DNA of 48,082 bases from Gammaproteobacteria bacterium LSUCC0112. GTDB lineage: Bacteria; Pseudomonadota; Gammaproteobacteria; Pseudomonadales; Pseudohongiellaceae. The notes beneath the pieces were generated by a model that did no database searches, was not told the DNA's origin, and saw only the letters and a list, made by a program, of their open reading frames with translations. Position 1 is the first letter of the stretch; each line of letters starts with the position of its first letter. The stretch spans positions 560,260 through 608,341 of the forward strand of contig SPIB01000002.1 in NCBI GenBank assembly GCA_004535785.1, given 5' to 3'. The position numbers and the translations under genes are program-made. This document shows, one piece after another, positions 38,785 through 46,739 of this stretch.

Positions 38785-40387
38785 AGCGATCCCGGACGCT
38801 GTCCATTCGCCACACCGGGGCGTCATCGGCGGGCAACATACCCGGCGTCCACTGCCACGCATCGACCATTTGCATGATCGCGGGGTCAGAACTCACCAAA
38901 TGCACCATCACATCGGGGGCTGACGCGCCCTCAGCAATCAGCGGCATCGGCTGATGATCCCCCATGATCAGCAAGACCAGATCCTCATCGCCATACTGTG
39001 TGATATAGGAAACCAGCGTGTTGATGACATACTCCACAGAATCACGATACTGACTTTTTAACAGATCCATATCCTGCCACACCTGATCGGTGCGAGGGCC
39101 GCGCTGTGCCATCTCATTAAACTCAGCACCATCAACTATCCCCCGCCAGTCAATCACATCGGGAATCGGTGTCCAGGGTGCATGCGAGGAAATCAGCGCA
39201 ATTTCCGCCATCACCGGTTGACGATCCACGGGATCACGCTCGCGTTGTTGAAAGCGTGCTAGCGTAAATTGGTCAGGCATAGTCACATAGTTAAACGGCA
39301 AGCCTTGGTACTCAAGTCCAGCCACGTCATAAATCTGGTCGTATCCAAAATACTGTCCTTCCGGCCACGCCAGCGTAATGGCGGGCATCACACCCAACGT
39401 GCGCCAGCCCGCCCGTTGAAACAGTCTGATCAGCGAAGGCCGCTGGCTCATCATCAATGCGTCGTACCTCAGCTGACTATCGATCCACAACCCCGACATC
39501 GCGGTACCGTGAGCCAGCCAACTTAATCCTCCAATAGTAGACGACGCCAGAAAGGCACTGGATGATGCATACCCCTGATCGGACAGTTCACGGGTAGCCT
39601 CATTCAGCAACGGCCGGATAGATGATGCATATCGCGTGTTATCCAGCAACACACGGCCGTAGGATTCCACAAAAATTACCAGCACATCTTTGCCCTGCAG
39701 TGCACCAAACAATTGATCGCCGGGCACTTCGGTGTACACATCGTCATTGACGATGGCCCGGAATGCGCGCAACTCGATCACGCTGTTAACCGCCGTGTAC
39801 ACGTGGGAAACCAACTGATCATGAAAATAGCGCGACGCCTTTGGCGAACCCGACATCGACATGACAAGCCATAAGCCCAGTGCAAGCAGCAAAGCTCCTC
39901 CAGACCAGCGCACGGGGACTGTCCACAGCAGTGTTCTGATACGTGCCAATGACAAACTCGTCACGACAACAATCAGTACAACGGCGAGGACCATCAATAT
40001 GGACATCAATACCGCACCGGCATACCCGATGCTGGATCCCAGCAGATGAAAGCCATCACTCAGCAAATAGGCATCCAGCACCGGGTTAAACGCCCGCGCG
40101 AAAATCATATGGGCTGCCATGTCCGCGATTCTGAAGATCAGTCCAGCCGCTATCACTACGCTGCATACACCCAGAATCCAGCCCGCTGCCCTGCCCCGGA
40201 TCAGCAACAGCAGCGGGAATATCACCGCTTCCACCGGGAAATAAAACAGGTACCACCATTGAATCCAGTCAAGGCGGTTAGGCACCACAAATATGGTAAA
40301 AATGAACCAGACTGCCAAAAGCGTTAATACAAAACGCACCAGTCGGTTTTCCAGACAGCTGTGATACAGGCGGGTCAATGCAATCAT
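38735..40387 (-). CDS. LTA-synthase-like sulfatase-fold membrane phosphotransferase
   Basis: A 550-residue protein with about five N-terminal membrane helices (FVLTLLAVWFIFTIFVV, VVIAAGLIFRIADMAAHMI and others) and a periplasmic alkaline-phosphatase/sulfatase domain. Metal and nucleophile sites match the LtaS/YejM/EptA superfamily: LVIFVESYGR (Glu), SSTIGGLSW (candidate nucleophilic Thr), SSHAPW (His) and MGDHQPMP (Asp-His). Such enzymes move phospho-alcohol groups (glycerol phosphate, ethanolamine phosphate) from lipids to acceptors outside the inner membrane. No ribosome-binding site is obvious. The position suggests it completes the neighbouring cluster's product or modifies its carrier lipid. 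Confidence 0.87.
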   Translation of the reverse strand: MIALTRLYHSCLENRLVRFVLTLLAVWFIFTIFVVPNRLDWIQWWYLFYFPVEAVIFPLLLLIRGRAAGWILGVCSVVIAAGLIFRIADMAAHMIFARAFNPVLDAYLLSDGFHLLGSSIGYAGAVLMSILMVLAVVLIVVVTSLSLARIRTLLWTVPVRWSGGALLLALGLWLVMSMSGSPKASRYFHDQLVSHVYTAVNSVIELRAFRAIVNDDVYTEVPGDQLFGALQGKDVLVIFVESYGRVLLDNTRYASSIRPLLNEATRELSDQGYASSSAFLASSTIGGLSWLAHGTAMSGLWIDSQLRYDALMMSQRPSLIRLFQRAGWRTLGVMPAITLAWPEGQYFGYDQIYDVAGLEYQGLPFNYVTMPDQFTLARFQQRERDPVDRQPVMAEIALISSHAPWTPIPDVIDWRGIVDGAEFNEMAQRGPRTDQVWQDMDLLKSQYRDSVEYVINTLVSYITQYGDEDLVLLIMGDHQPMPLIAEGASAPDVMVHLVSSDPAIMQMVDAWQWTPGMLPADDAPVWRMDSVRDRFIETFSPGMPVRPDAR

Positions 40388-40537
40388 GCGGATGGTCTAC
40401 AGGAAGAAGTTACCAAAATCGGCGGTCTGGATACGATAGTAGCAGCATACCGGATGAGAATGATTGTCAGATAATAAGTACTCTGAGTAAACTTCAGTTC
40501 CCGGCATGATTACCAACACCTCTGAGGACCTAACATC

Positions 40538-41524
40538 ATGACCCAATGCAAAAAAGCAGACAACGTCAGACTGGCTTCACTGAACCGCAGGCAGTTTCTC
40601 GGTGCAGCATTGGGCGCCGGGGCAGCGATGAGTTTCAGCCCCTCCTTTTTGGCGCTGGCCCAGGACGCTTCACTGATCACGCGTGCAATCCCGTCTACCG
40701 GTGAGATGATCCCGGCGGTAGGACTGGGCAGTTCAGCAACCTTTGCTCAGGTCGCGCGCAGCGAAGATATCAGCGCACTGCGCTCGGTGTTGTCGCGCAT
40801 GGCTGAGCTGGGCGGCCGGGTGTTTGACACGGCCCCGGGCTATGGTGCTTCAGAGGAAGTTGCCGGCGGCATCGCTCAGGAACTGGGCATCCATGAAACC
40901 TTATTCTGGGCAACCAAACTCAACGTTGCCCAGCGCGGAGGTACGGCTGACCCGGCGGCAGCACGTGCGCAACTTGAAGCGTCATTTCAACGCATCGGCA
41001 AACCCGTTATTGATCTGATTCAGGTTCATAATATGGGCGATCCTGCAGTGCAACTTGGTCTGCTACGAGAAATGAAAGAACAGGGTCGCATTCGTTACAT
41101 GGGCATCACCACAACGTTCCCCGAGCAGTACGACAGTCTGATCGAGGTGATGCGCAATGAGCCTCTGGATTTTATCGGCACCGATTACGCGGTTGATAAT
41201 CGCGAGGTGGAAGATGTCATTCTGCCCTTGGCCATGGAGCGCGGTATAGCCGTGTTGAATTATGCACCCTTTGGCCGGACTCGCTTGTGGGCGCGCGTAG
41301 GCGACAGACCCGTGCCCGACTACGCACATGAATTTGACGCTCACACCTGGGGACAATTTTTCCTGAAGTTTGTTCTTGGACATCCCGCCATTACTGCCGT
41401 GACCCCGGCAACCAGTCGCCCGACAAACATGGAAGACAACATTGGTGGTATGTTGGGCCGGCTGCCGGATGCCGCCATGCGACAACGCATGATTGCCACG
41501 GTTGAAGCACTGCCCACCGTGTGA
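40538..41524 (+). CDS. Tat-exported aldo/keto reductase
   Basis: A 328-residue aldo/keto reductase with a twin-arginine leader (LNRRQFLGAALGAGAAMSF, cleavage near LALAQ). The fold begins SLITRAIPSTGEMIPAVGLG. The catalytic tetrad is visible: Asp and Tyr in FDTAPGYGASEE, Lys in FWATKLN and His in DLIQVHNMGD. Tat export implies folding with its nicotinamide cofactor in the cytoplasm before transport. GAGGACC precedes the ATG. It stands alone, diverging from the sulfatase-fold gene and ending 11 bases before the convergent RNase J-like stop. The substrate is unknown. Confidence 0.9.
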   Translation: MTQCKKADNVRLASLNRRQFLGAALGAGAAMSFSPSFLALAQDASLITRAIPSTGEMIPAVGLGSSATFAQVARSEDISALRSVLSRMAELGGRVFDTAPGYGASEEVAGGIAQELGIHETLFWATKLNVAQRGGTADPAAARAQLEASFQRIGKPVIDLIQVHNMGDPAVQLGLLREMKEQGRIRYMGITTTFPEQYDSLIEVMRNEPLDFIGTDYAVDNREVEDVILPLAMERGIAVLNYAPFGRTRLWARVGDRPVPDYAHEFDAHTWGQFFLKFVLGHPAITAVTPATSRPTNMEDNIGGMLGRLPDAAMRQRMIATVEALPTV

Positions 41525-41535
41525 TTCCCGCATTG

Positions 41536-42903
41536 TTATAAGGGCAGCACTTTCTCCAGCACGCCTTTGCGTTCATCCAGCCAGAGTCGGCCAACCGGGG
41601 CCGACTTGCGCTTGACGGTCCCTCGCATCACATCAAACAAATCGCCATTCAACCCCTGAAGCTGGAATGGCACACCTGCAGCCTTGGCAATCGCAGCATT
41701 ACAGCGCATATGTTCACGCTCTCCGTGAACCGGTATCGCGATACGTGGTTTGACCCATCGGTACATTTGCAATAATTCGTCGGCACAGGGATGCCCGGAC
41801 GCATGTAACGGTTTGTCAGTGTCTGCCAGATGCGACGCATGTGTCACCCGAATATGACGTGATTCAAAGGCCTTCACAAGACGATCCACATCGGCCTCGT
41901 TACCCGGAATAGTTTTGGCACTGAACACCACATGATCACCTGCTGCCAGACTGATGTCCGGATGATTATCCATGGCAAGTCGATGCAAGGCGGCGTTGAT
42001 TTCTCCCTGACTGCCGGTGGCGATGGCCATCAGCTCGCCAGGCAACAAGTAAGCCAGATCATCGTTATTCACCAGCCTGAAATTCTGCTGCAAATAACCT
42101 GCGGATTTTGCGCATGACACCATATTGTGAAGTGAACGTCCCAACAGCCCCAGATAACGATTGGCCACATGTGCAACGTTGCCCAGTGTTTGCAATCGTG
42201 CGACATTACTGGCAAAACACGCGAGCACCACTCGCCCGCCAGAGCCACGCACGGCTGCCAGCAACCCTTCAAACAACTCCCCTTCCGACACCGAACTGCC
42301 ACGGTGATTGGCATTGGTGGAATCACACACAATCGCGTCTACGCCCAGGGATGCAAGGCGGCTGTAGTCTTCCGTGTGGATGGCATCGCCTACAACAGGA
42401 GACCGATCGATTTTCCAGTCCGCCGTATGTAACACACGACCCACCGGCGTACTGATCAACAAGGCGTTTGTCTCGGGTGTTGAATGAGTAATGGGAATCC
42501 AGCGGACCTCGAACGGCCCAAGGTTTATTGTGTCACCTTGCTCCACCACGATGATGGGGGCATCAATGCCTTTCTGGCGTAATTTGCGCACCAATACCTG
42601 TCGGGTAAATGCCGTGGTATAAATCGGACAGCAAAACTGCTCCCATAGATGTGCAAGCGCACCGATATGATCTTCATGCGCATGAGTCGCAACAATGCCA
42701 ACCAGCGATTGTTGACGACTACTGATAAAAAGCGGATCCGGCATTTCCACCCGGTTGCCAAGGCCTGACGGGGATTTTTCAAAGGTAATGCCGCAATCAA
42801 CCATCAACCATTTGCCGGCATGACCATACAGATTCAGGTTCATGCCAATTTCGCCGCAGCCCCCCAGTGGCAAAAACCAGAAGTCCTTGTGAGTGGGATT
42901 CAT
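41536..42903 (-). CDS. RNase J-like metallo-beta-lactamase/beta-CASP protein
   Basis: A 455-residue protein of the RNase J family. The zinc motif is ATHAHEDHIGAL, the beta-lactamase core continues with ITHSTPETNALLI and LHTADWKID, and the beta-CASP part has SVSEGELFEGLLAAV, ELMAIATGSQGE and IPVHGEREHM. Canonical RNase J is about 550 residues and has a C-terminal domain; this protein ends shortly after the second lactamase segment. It would be a cytoplasmic exo/endoribonuclease, though a DNA or other substrate cannot be excluded. The ATG has AGGT about ten bases upstream. It lies 21 bases after the VanX-like gene, probably in the same operon. Confidence 0.87.
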   Translation of the reverse strand: MNPTHKDFWFLPLGGCGEIGMNLNLYGHAGKWLMVDCGITFEKSPSGLGNRVEMPDPLFISSRQQSLVGIVATHAHEDHIGALAHLWEQFCCPIYTTAFTRQVLVRKLRQKGIDAPIIVVEQGDTINLGPFEVRWIPITHSTPETNALLISTPVGRVLHTADWKIDRSPVVGDAIHTEDYSRLASLGVDAIVCDSTNANHRGSSVSEGELFEGLLAAVRGSGGRVVLACFASNVARLQTLGNVAHVANRYLGLLGRSLHNMVSCAKSAGYLQQNFRLVNNDDLAYLLPGELMAIATGSQGEINAALHRLAMDNHPDISLAAGDHVVFSAKTIPGNEADVDRLVKAFESRHIRVTHASHLADTDKPLHASGHPCADELLQMYRWVKPRIAIPVHGEREHMRCNAAIAKAAGVPFQLQGLNGDLFDVMRGTVKRKSAPVGRLWLDERKGVLEKVLPL

Positions 42904-42924
42904 GCGCGACCTGAACAGGGGTAA

Positions 42925-43674
42925 TTACTGTATCGGAAAATCAAAATACTGTTCCGGAAAAGGTTCATCTTCAAGTGTGTAATGCCACCACTCCTGTTCA
43001 TAGTTAGTGAAGCCTGCGGCTTCCATCAGATCACGCAGCAAGTGACGATTTTGTAAAACCACCGCGCCTACTGCAATATCATCGGTATGGGAGCGCAAGT
43101 CAAAACAATCATACCCAGTGCCCATATCAATACTGTTGTCAGGAAAGCGCTCGGCAACAGGGGCCCGACAATCAAAACCGGCCGATAACGGATCAGCGAG
43201 TGGCACTGACGTGCCAAGTGGCACCAATGTCAGATCAACGGTACTCCCGCGACTGTGACCGGAACGTTCAGCAATATAGCCACGTGAAAATAACTCATCT
43301 TTCGGGACGTCCGGGTAGTAACTGCTTTGCATCAACTGGTCATCCGCATCCGCAGCCCAGTTTACAAAATCATCCACTGCGCGTTGCGGCCTGAAGCAAT
43401 CATAGACCTTCAGCGAATACCCGATGGTGATGACAGCTTCTTGCACCAGCGCCAACGCTTCTGCTGCCGGCGTGCTTAACACACACGCAGCAGCGTTATA
43501 ACCCGCAACAGGGCGACCCAAAAAATTATTGTTGCCGAAATAACGTATATCTTGCTGAATACTGCTGGCTATGTCGGACAAAAAACTGAAGCCTTCAGGC
43601 AACGACTCTCGCTCATTTTTGTTGCTGCACGCAACACACAAAATCATAAGGGAAATTACAAATAAATGTCGCAC
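42925..43674 (-). CDS. VanX-type D-Ala-D-Ala dipeptidase lipoprotein
   Basis: A lipoprotein of about 249 residues of peptidase family M15D. The preferred start is GTG (AAGGA six bases upstream), giving MRHLFVISLMILCVAC, a compact lipoprotein signal; an ATG ten codons earlier lacks a ribosome-binding site. Catalytic zinc residues are SGHSRGSTVD (His, Asp) and EWWHYT (Glu, His), with the conserved Arg in DCFRPQRAV. Chromosomal VanX-like/DdpX enzymes usually recycle D-Ala-D-Ala from the cell wall rather than confer vancomycin resistance. No vanHA genes are present, so recycling is the likely role. It pairs with the RNase J-like gene. Confidence 0.87.
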   Translation of the reverse strand: MRHLFVISLMILCVACSNKNERESLPEGFSFLSDIASSIQQDIRYFGNNNFLGRPVAGYNAAACVLSTPAAEALALVQEAVITIGYSLKVYDCFRPQRAVDDFVNWAADADDQLMQSSYYPDVPKDELFSRGYIAERSGHSRGSTVDLTLVPLGTSVPLADPLSAGFDCRAPVAERFPDNSIDMGTGYDCFDLRSHTDDIAVGAVVLQNRHLLRDLMEAAGFTNYEQEWWHYTLEDEPFPEQYFDFPIQ

Positions 43675-43991
43675 ACTGACTGTCCTTGCTGTGTTGTTAG
43701 TCATGTCATTGATGTTCTATTTTCTGATATCCCGACAATTGGCGTGCGAACAATGCCCGCCTTCAATCCACTTGTAAAGGGTGCATACGATCATCAAGTA
43801 CCTAGTGATTACCCTGAACACCTGAGGCAAACGCTGGCATTTTTTGCCAAACCGCCACGTTAAACCTTAAATTCATGGCCCAAGTTATGAAAAAGTCTCC
43901 ATTTTTCCGCCACCCCCCCGTTTCGGTGCTAGTCAAACAATTGACAGGTGTGTAAGATTGGGCCTTCAAGACACGGAGGGCTAGCAGGCAG
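43675..43991. other. 317-base intergenic region
   Basis: It lies between the divergent VanX-like and 41-residue membrane protein genes. There is a 36-codon plus-strand ORF (43753-43863, starting MPAFNPLVKG) without a ribosome-binding site, a run of seven C at about 43911-43919, and TTGACA at 43941-43946 with no well-placed -10. GGAGGG and AGG precede the small gene. No RNA gene, repeat or convincing promoter was identified. Confidence 0.5.
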
Positions 43992-44117
43992 ATGTCAAAT
44001 AACACAGGCGATAAACCCAAAAAGTTCTTTGGCTTCGAAATAAGCGATACCATTTCATACGTCATCGTCATTGTTCTGGTCATTATCTTCATCCGCCAGG
44101 TATCCGTATTATTCTGA
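43992..44117 (+). CDS. 41-residue single-pass membrane protein
   Basis: A small ORF of 41 residues: a polar, Lys-rich N terminus (MSNNTGDKPKKFFGFE) and one hydrophobic helix near the C terminus (ISYVIVIVLVIIFI), ending QVSVLF. AGG lies six bases and GGAGGG about 15 bases upstream of the ATG. Charge placement suggests the N terminus stays in the cytoplasm. No family was recognised. The opposite strand also has a long ORF, which I judge a shadow. It may be a regulator or assembly factor of a membrane complex; that is inference only. Confidence 0.6.
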   Translation: MSNNTGDKPKKFFGFEISDTISYVIVIVLVIIFIRQVSVLF

Positions 44118-44172
44118 TCGGGACCTGGTGTCGGTTCGGGGCTCACAACCGACCGTAATTCCTCCCTTTTCT

Positions 44173-44192
44173 TGTTCACGCTGATGTGAACA
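44173..44192 (+). promoter_or_regulatory. Dyad operator candidate and promoter of the LeuB-like gene
   Basis: A perfect 7-6-7 inverted repeat, TGTTCAC-GCTGAT-GTGAACA, starts 78 bases before the start codon. TTGTTC (44172-44177) and TAGATT (44196-44201, preceded by TGC) could be its -35 and extended -10, 18 bases apart. The dyad would then lie between them, the usual place for a repressor. The regulator is unknown. Confidence 0.45.
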
Positions 44193-44250
44193 TGCTAGAT
44201 TACCGCCCCTTTGATTCAGACAACTCCTACGTTCAAAGACGGGATTACGC

Positions 44251-45360
44251 ATGCGCCACTACAAAATTGCATTACTGGATGGGGACGGCATCGGCCCCGA
44301 GATCATGAAAGAAGCAGTCAAGGTTTTACACCTGGTTGCTGAACGCAACAAGGTCGGTTTCGACCTGATTCATGCACCTTTTGGTGCCAGCGCCTACTTT
44401 GAGTGCGGCCATCCCTTCCCCGAACAGACACAAAAAATCTGTGATGAGTCAGACGCTATTCTGAAAGGGCCGATCGGACTGAACCACGAAGAATCCAAAA
44501 AGATCCCTGTCGATATGCAACCCGAACGTGGTGCCCTGTTACCACTGCGTCGTCGTTACAATACTTATGCCAATTTCCGCCCTGTGTACCTACCCAAAGG
44601 TCTTGCACACTTTTCTCCTTTAAAAGCCGAGATTATTGGTGACGGCATTGACATCATGATTATCCGTGAACTGGTGGGTGGTCTGTATTTCGGCCACAAA
44701 GAAACCGGTGTTACTGCTGACGGCGTGCGCTTCGTCAAAGAAGTGCTGGAATATGATGAGATCCAGATTCGACGAATCGCCAAAGTGGCGTTTGAAACGG
44801 CGATGAAACGCAAAAAAGTGCTGCACAACATCCACAAAAGCAATGTGCTGAAATCAAGCGTGCTGTGGAATACTGTTATAGAAGAAGTGGGCCAGGACTA
44901 CCCAGAGGTCAGAATTGAACACATTCTGGTAGATGCTGCCGCCACTTATTTGTGCCTGAACCCGGGCCGCTTTGATGTGATGGTCATGGAAAACATGTTT
45001 GGCGATATTCTCAGTGACCAGGGCGGCGGTATTCTCGGCTCTCTCGGTCTGATGCCGTCAGCCTGCGTGGGCGATGAAAAAGCCTATTACGAACCATCTC
45101 ATGGCTCAGCACCTGATATCGCTGGGAAGAATATTGCCAATCCGTATTCCATGATTGGCTCTGTTGCCATGATGCTGGAAATGAGTTTTGGTATGGATCA
45201 GGAAGCCAAAAATGTCTGGTATGCCATGCAAAGTGTGTTTGCTGATGGTTATTCAACCGCCGACCTCTCCAAACCCGGCTCTGGCATCACCATGATCAAC
45301 ACCCCGGCGTTTGGCGATCGCGTTGTAGAAGCACTGAGAAAACTCCCTGTCCCAGCCTGA
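44251..45360 (+). CDS. Isopropylmalate/isocitrate dehydrogenase family enzyme (LeuB-like)
   Basis: A beta-decarboxylating dehydrogenase of 369 residues. Landmarks are LLDGDGIGPEIMKEAV, PLRRRYNTYANFRPVYLP (substrate Arg residues), IIRELVGGLYFGHKETG (isopropylmalate-dehydrogenase-like), the metal Asp in MENMFGDILSDQGG and the NAD site HGSAPDIAGKNIANP. NAD preference is suggested by that last motif. The REL-x-GG-x-YFG motif favours a 3-isopropylmalate-type substrate over isocitrate, but homologues act on citramalate-derived or tartrate-like acids too. A synthase gene of the leuA type lies 1.4 kb downstream. A dyad upstream suggests dedicated regulation. Confidence 0.88.
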   Translation: MRHYKIALLDGDGIGPEIMKEAVKVLHLVAERNKVGFDLIHAPFGASAYFECGHPFPEQTQKICDESDAILKGPIGLNHEESKKIPVDMQPERGALLPLRRRYNTYANFRPVYLPKGLAHFSPLKAEIIGDGIDIMIIRELVGGLYFGHKETGVTADGVRFVKEVLEYDEIQIRRIAKVAFETAMKRKKVLHNIHKSNVLKSSVLWNTVIEEVGQDYPEVRIEHILVDAAATYLCLNPGRFDVMVMENMFGDILSDQGGGILGSLGLMPSACVGDEKAYYEPSHGSAPDIAGKNIANPYSMIGSVAMMLEMSFGMDQEAKNVWYAMQSVFADGYSTADLSKPGSGITMINTPAFGDRVVEALRKLPVPA

Positions 45361-45392
45361 CAGGCTGCGCCCGCAACAACTCTCTGATCAAA

Positions 45393-45420
45393 ACGCGCGA
45401 CCTTCAAAAGGGTCGCGCGT
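45393..45420. terminator. Bidirectional terminator overlapping the RDD stop codon
   Basis: A perfect 10-base stem ACGCGCGACC/GGTCGCGCGT with an eight-base loop lies between convergent genes. The RDD gene's TGA (45404-45406) is within the loop. The minus strand is followed by TTTT; the plus side has only a short T-rich stretch. Confidence 0.75.
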
Positions 45421-45934
45421 CTTTCGGCAGTACAACCGTTTTGGTGCGGGAAAATGCCTCGTGCATGGCATCACCACGGCTGTTCACATACATGTACAAG
45501 TAGCCAATACCCAGGCACCAGAAACTTGGCCACGCCAGAGCGTATCTGATCAGAGCCTGGCGCAATGACATAGGTTGGTTATTCATATTGAGCGCACGAA
45601 TACGCCAGGCGATCATGCCCAGTGTCTGTCCGGTTCTTAACCAGAACCAGACATAAAAACAGGTCATGGTGCTGATCATCATGATGAACTGTATCAGCGA
45701 CAGCAGGCGCGGCGTGACAACCTCGCCTTCAATCAGCACGCTGGTATTCTCGGCAAAAATACCATACACAAAAATAATGATGTATCCCAGTATCAGCCAG
45801 ATAGACGCGACAAGAAACATATCGTACAACAAGGCAGCCAGCCTTCTCAGCAAACCTGCACGTGGTAATTGTGCCAATTCGTGTTCAGCAATAATGCGTC
45901 GCTCAATTTTGGTTTTGGCCATGGGTTTGTTCAC
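45404..45934 (-). CDS. RDD family membrane protein
   Basis: A 176-residue protein with an RDD domain: GLLRRLAALLYDMFLVASIW, then two more membrane segments and the late WLRTGQTLGMIAWRIRAL motif, followed by PMSLRQALIRYALAWPSFWC. RDD proteins are of mostly unknown function; some take part in ion or solute transport. The start is GTG; an ATG four codons later is an alternative, and neither has a good ribosome-binding site. It is convergent with the LeuB-like gene. The transcript probably ends at the hairpin covering its stop codon. Confidence 0.87.
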   Translation of the reverse strand: MNKPMAKTKIERRIIAEHELAQLPRAGLLRRLAALLYDMFLVASIWLILGYIIIFVYGIFAENTSVLIEGEVVTPRLLSLIQFIMMISTMTCFYVWFWLRTGQTLGMIAWRIRALNMNNQPMSLRQALIRYALAWPSFWCLGIGYLYMYVNSRGDAMHEAFSRTKTVVLPKDARPF

Positions 45935-46019
45935 TTTGGCATCTGACTAATGGGGCGGCAAGTATAACGCAGCCACCGCAATCCCGTGCAGTTAGAAACA
46001 TAACGTTCGAAAGGAACAC

Positions 46020-46586
46020 TTAGAAAACAGTAGGAGCGGCCTGATTCTGGGGAGTGGCTTGCGGTGTTTGCTGTTGTTGATCCTGCATCTGACCGGGAGT
46101 TTGTGTGCCGCGTTGACCTGACGGGTTCTGTATCAAGTTTCTAAGTCTTTCCATCTCAGCCCGCGCAGCAGCTTCTTCCTCAGGTGACCGTACCTCAGAA
46201 GCGATCAGATCACGCTCATGAAACACCTGATTAAAAGTGGTTCGCGCATCCTTGATACACATAACTGTGAACGATGTGCCTTCGCGCTCCGTCCTAAACT
46301 CATTCAGCCCCCCATAAAGCACTTCGGCACAATCAGGATGCTCCAGTGCACGATGTGCGGCCGACAATAACAAACCGGCGACCTTTGCATGTTGTGGCGG
46401 CAACCAGAGTCGATCGGGATTGAGCGGCGTTTTGGGGTGAAGATTGATAGCCGCCTCAGTGGACAGCTCAGTCACTTGAGGGAATTGGGCAACCGCGTTG
46501 CTGCAGCAAATCACCATGACGGCGATCCCCAGCGACAACACGCGCTGCTGGGTTAACTTCGTGGAGCGAGACGTCGTATTTGCCAT
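46020..46586 (-). CDS. Secreted protein of unknown function
   Basis: A protein of 188 residues with a signal peptide (LSLGIAVMVICCSNAVAQ) and no recognised domain. The middle contains two Cys (HPDCAEVLYGG and FTVMCIKDA) that could pair. The C-terminal third is low-complexity, rich in Gln, Pro and Thr (TPGQMQDQQQQTPQATPQNQ), probably disordered. The ATG (MANTTSRSTK) has AGAGG six bases upstream; an upstream TTG-type start is rejected. It diverges from the synthase gene and is separated from the RDD gene by 85 bases. Confidence 0.75.
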   Translation of the reverse strand: MANTTSRSTKLTQQRVLSLGIAVMVICCSNAVAQFPQVTELSTEAAINLHPKTPLNPDRLWLPPQHAKVAGLLLSAAHRALEHPDCAEVLYGGLNEFRTEREGTSFTVMCIKDARTTFNQVFHERDLIASEVRSPEEEAAARAEMERLRNLIQNPSGQRGTQTPGQMQDQQQQTPQATPQNQAAPTVF

Positions 46587-46739
46587 GTTTACCTCTTCAT
46601 ACCTGTCTCTGCTATCGACCCAACAGCAGAAAACTTGAGAAAGACCGGTGACCTTAATGCTGTCAACAGACGGACTTATGATCACTGGCAGTATCTGCTA
46701 GAATCCGGAGCCTTGGACAGTTCAGGAAACAGACACGGC

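Noticed and set aside
43753-43863. 36-codon plus-strand ORF before the small membrane protein
   Set aside because: No ribosome-binding site and no features; kept only as a note in the intergenic description.
44130-44153. Hairpin after the 41-residue gene as a terminator
   Set aside because: A 7-base stem (GTCGGTT/AACCGAC) is present but no U-run follows closely.
43802-44179. 125-codon minus-strand ORF over the 41-residue gene
   Set aside because: No ribosome-binding site, domain or signal; it overlaps the small gene with better evidence and the upstream dyad.
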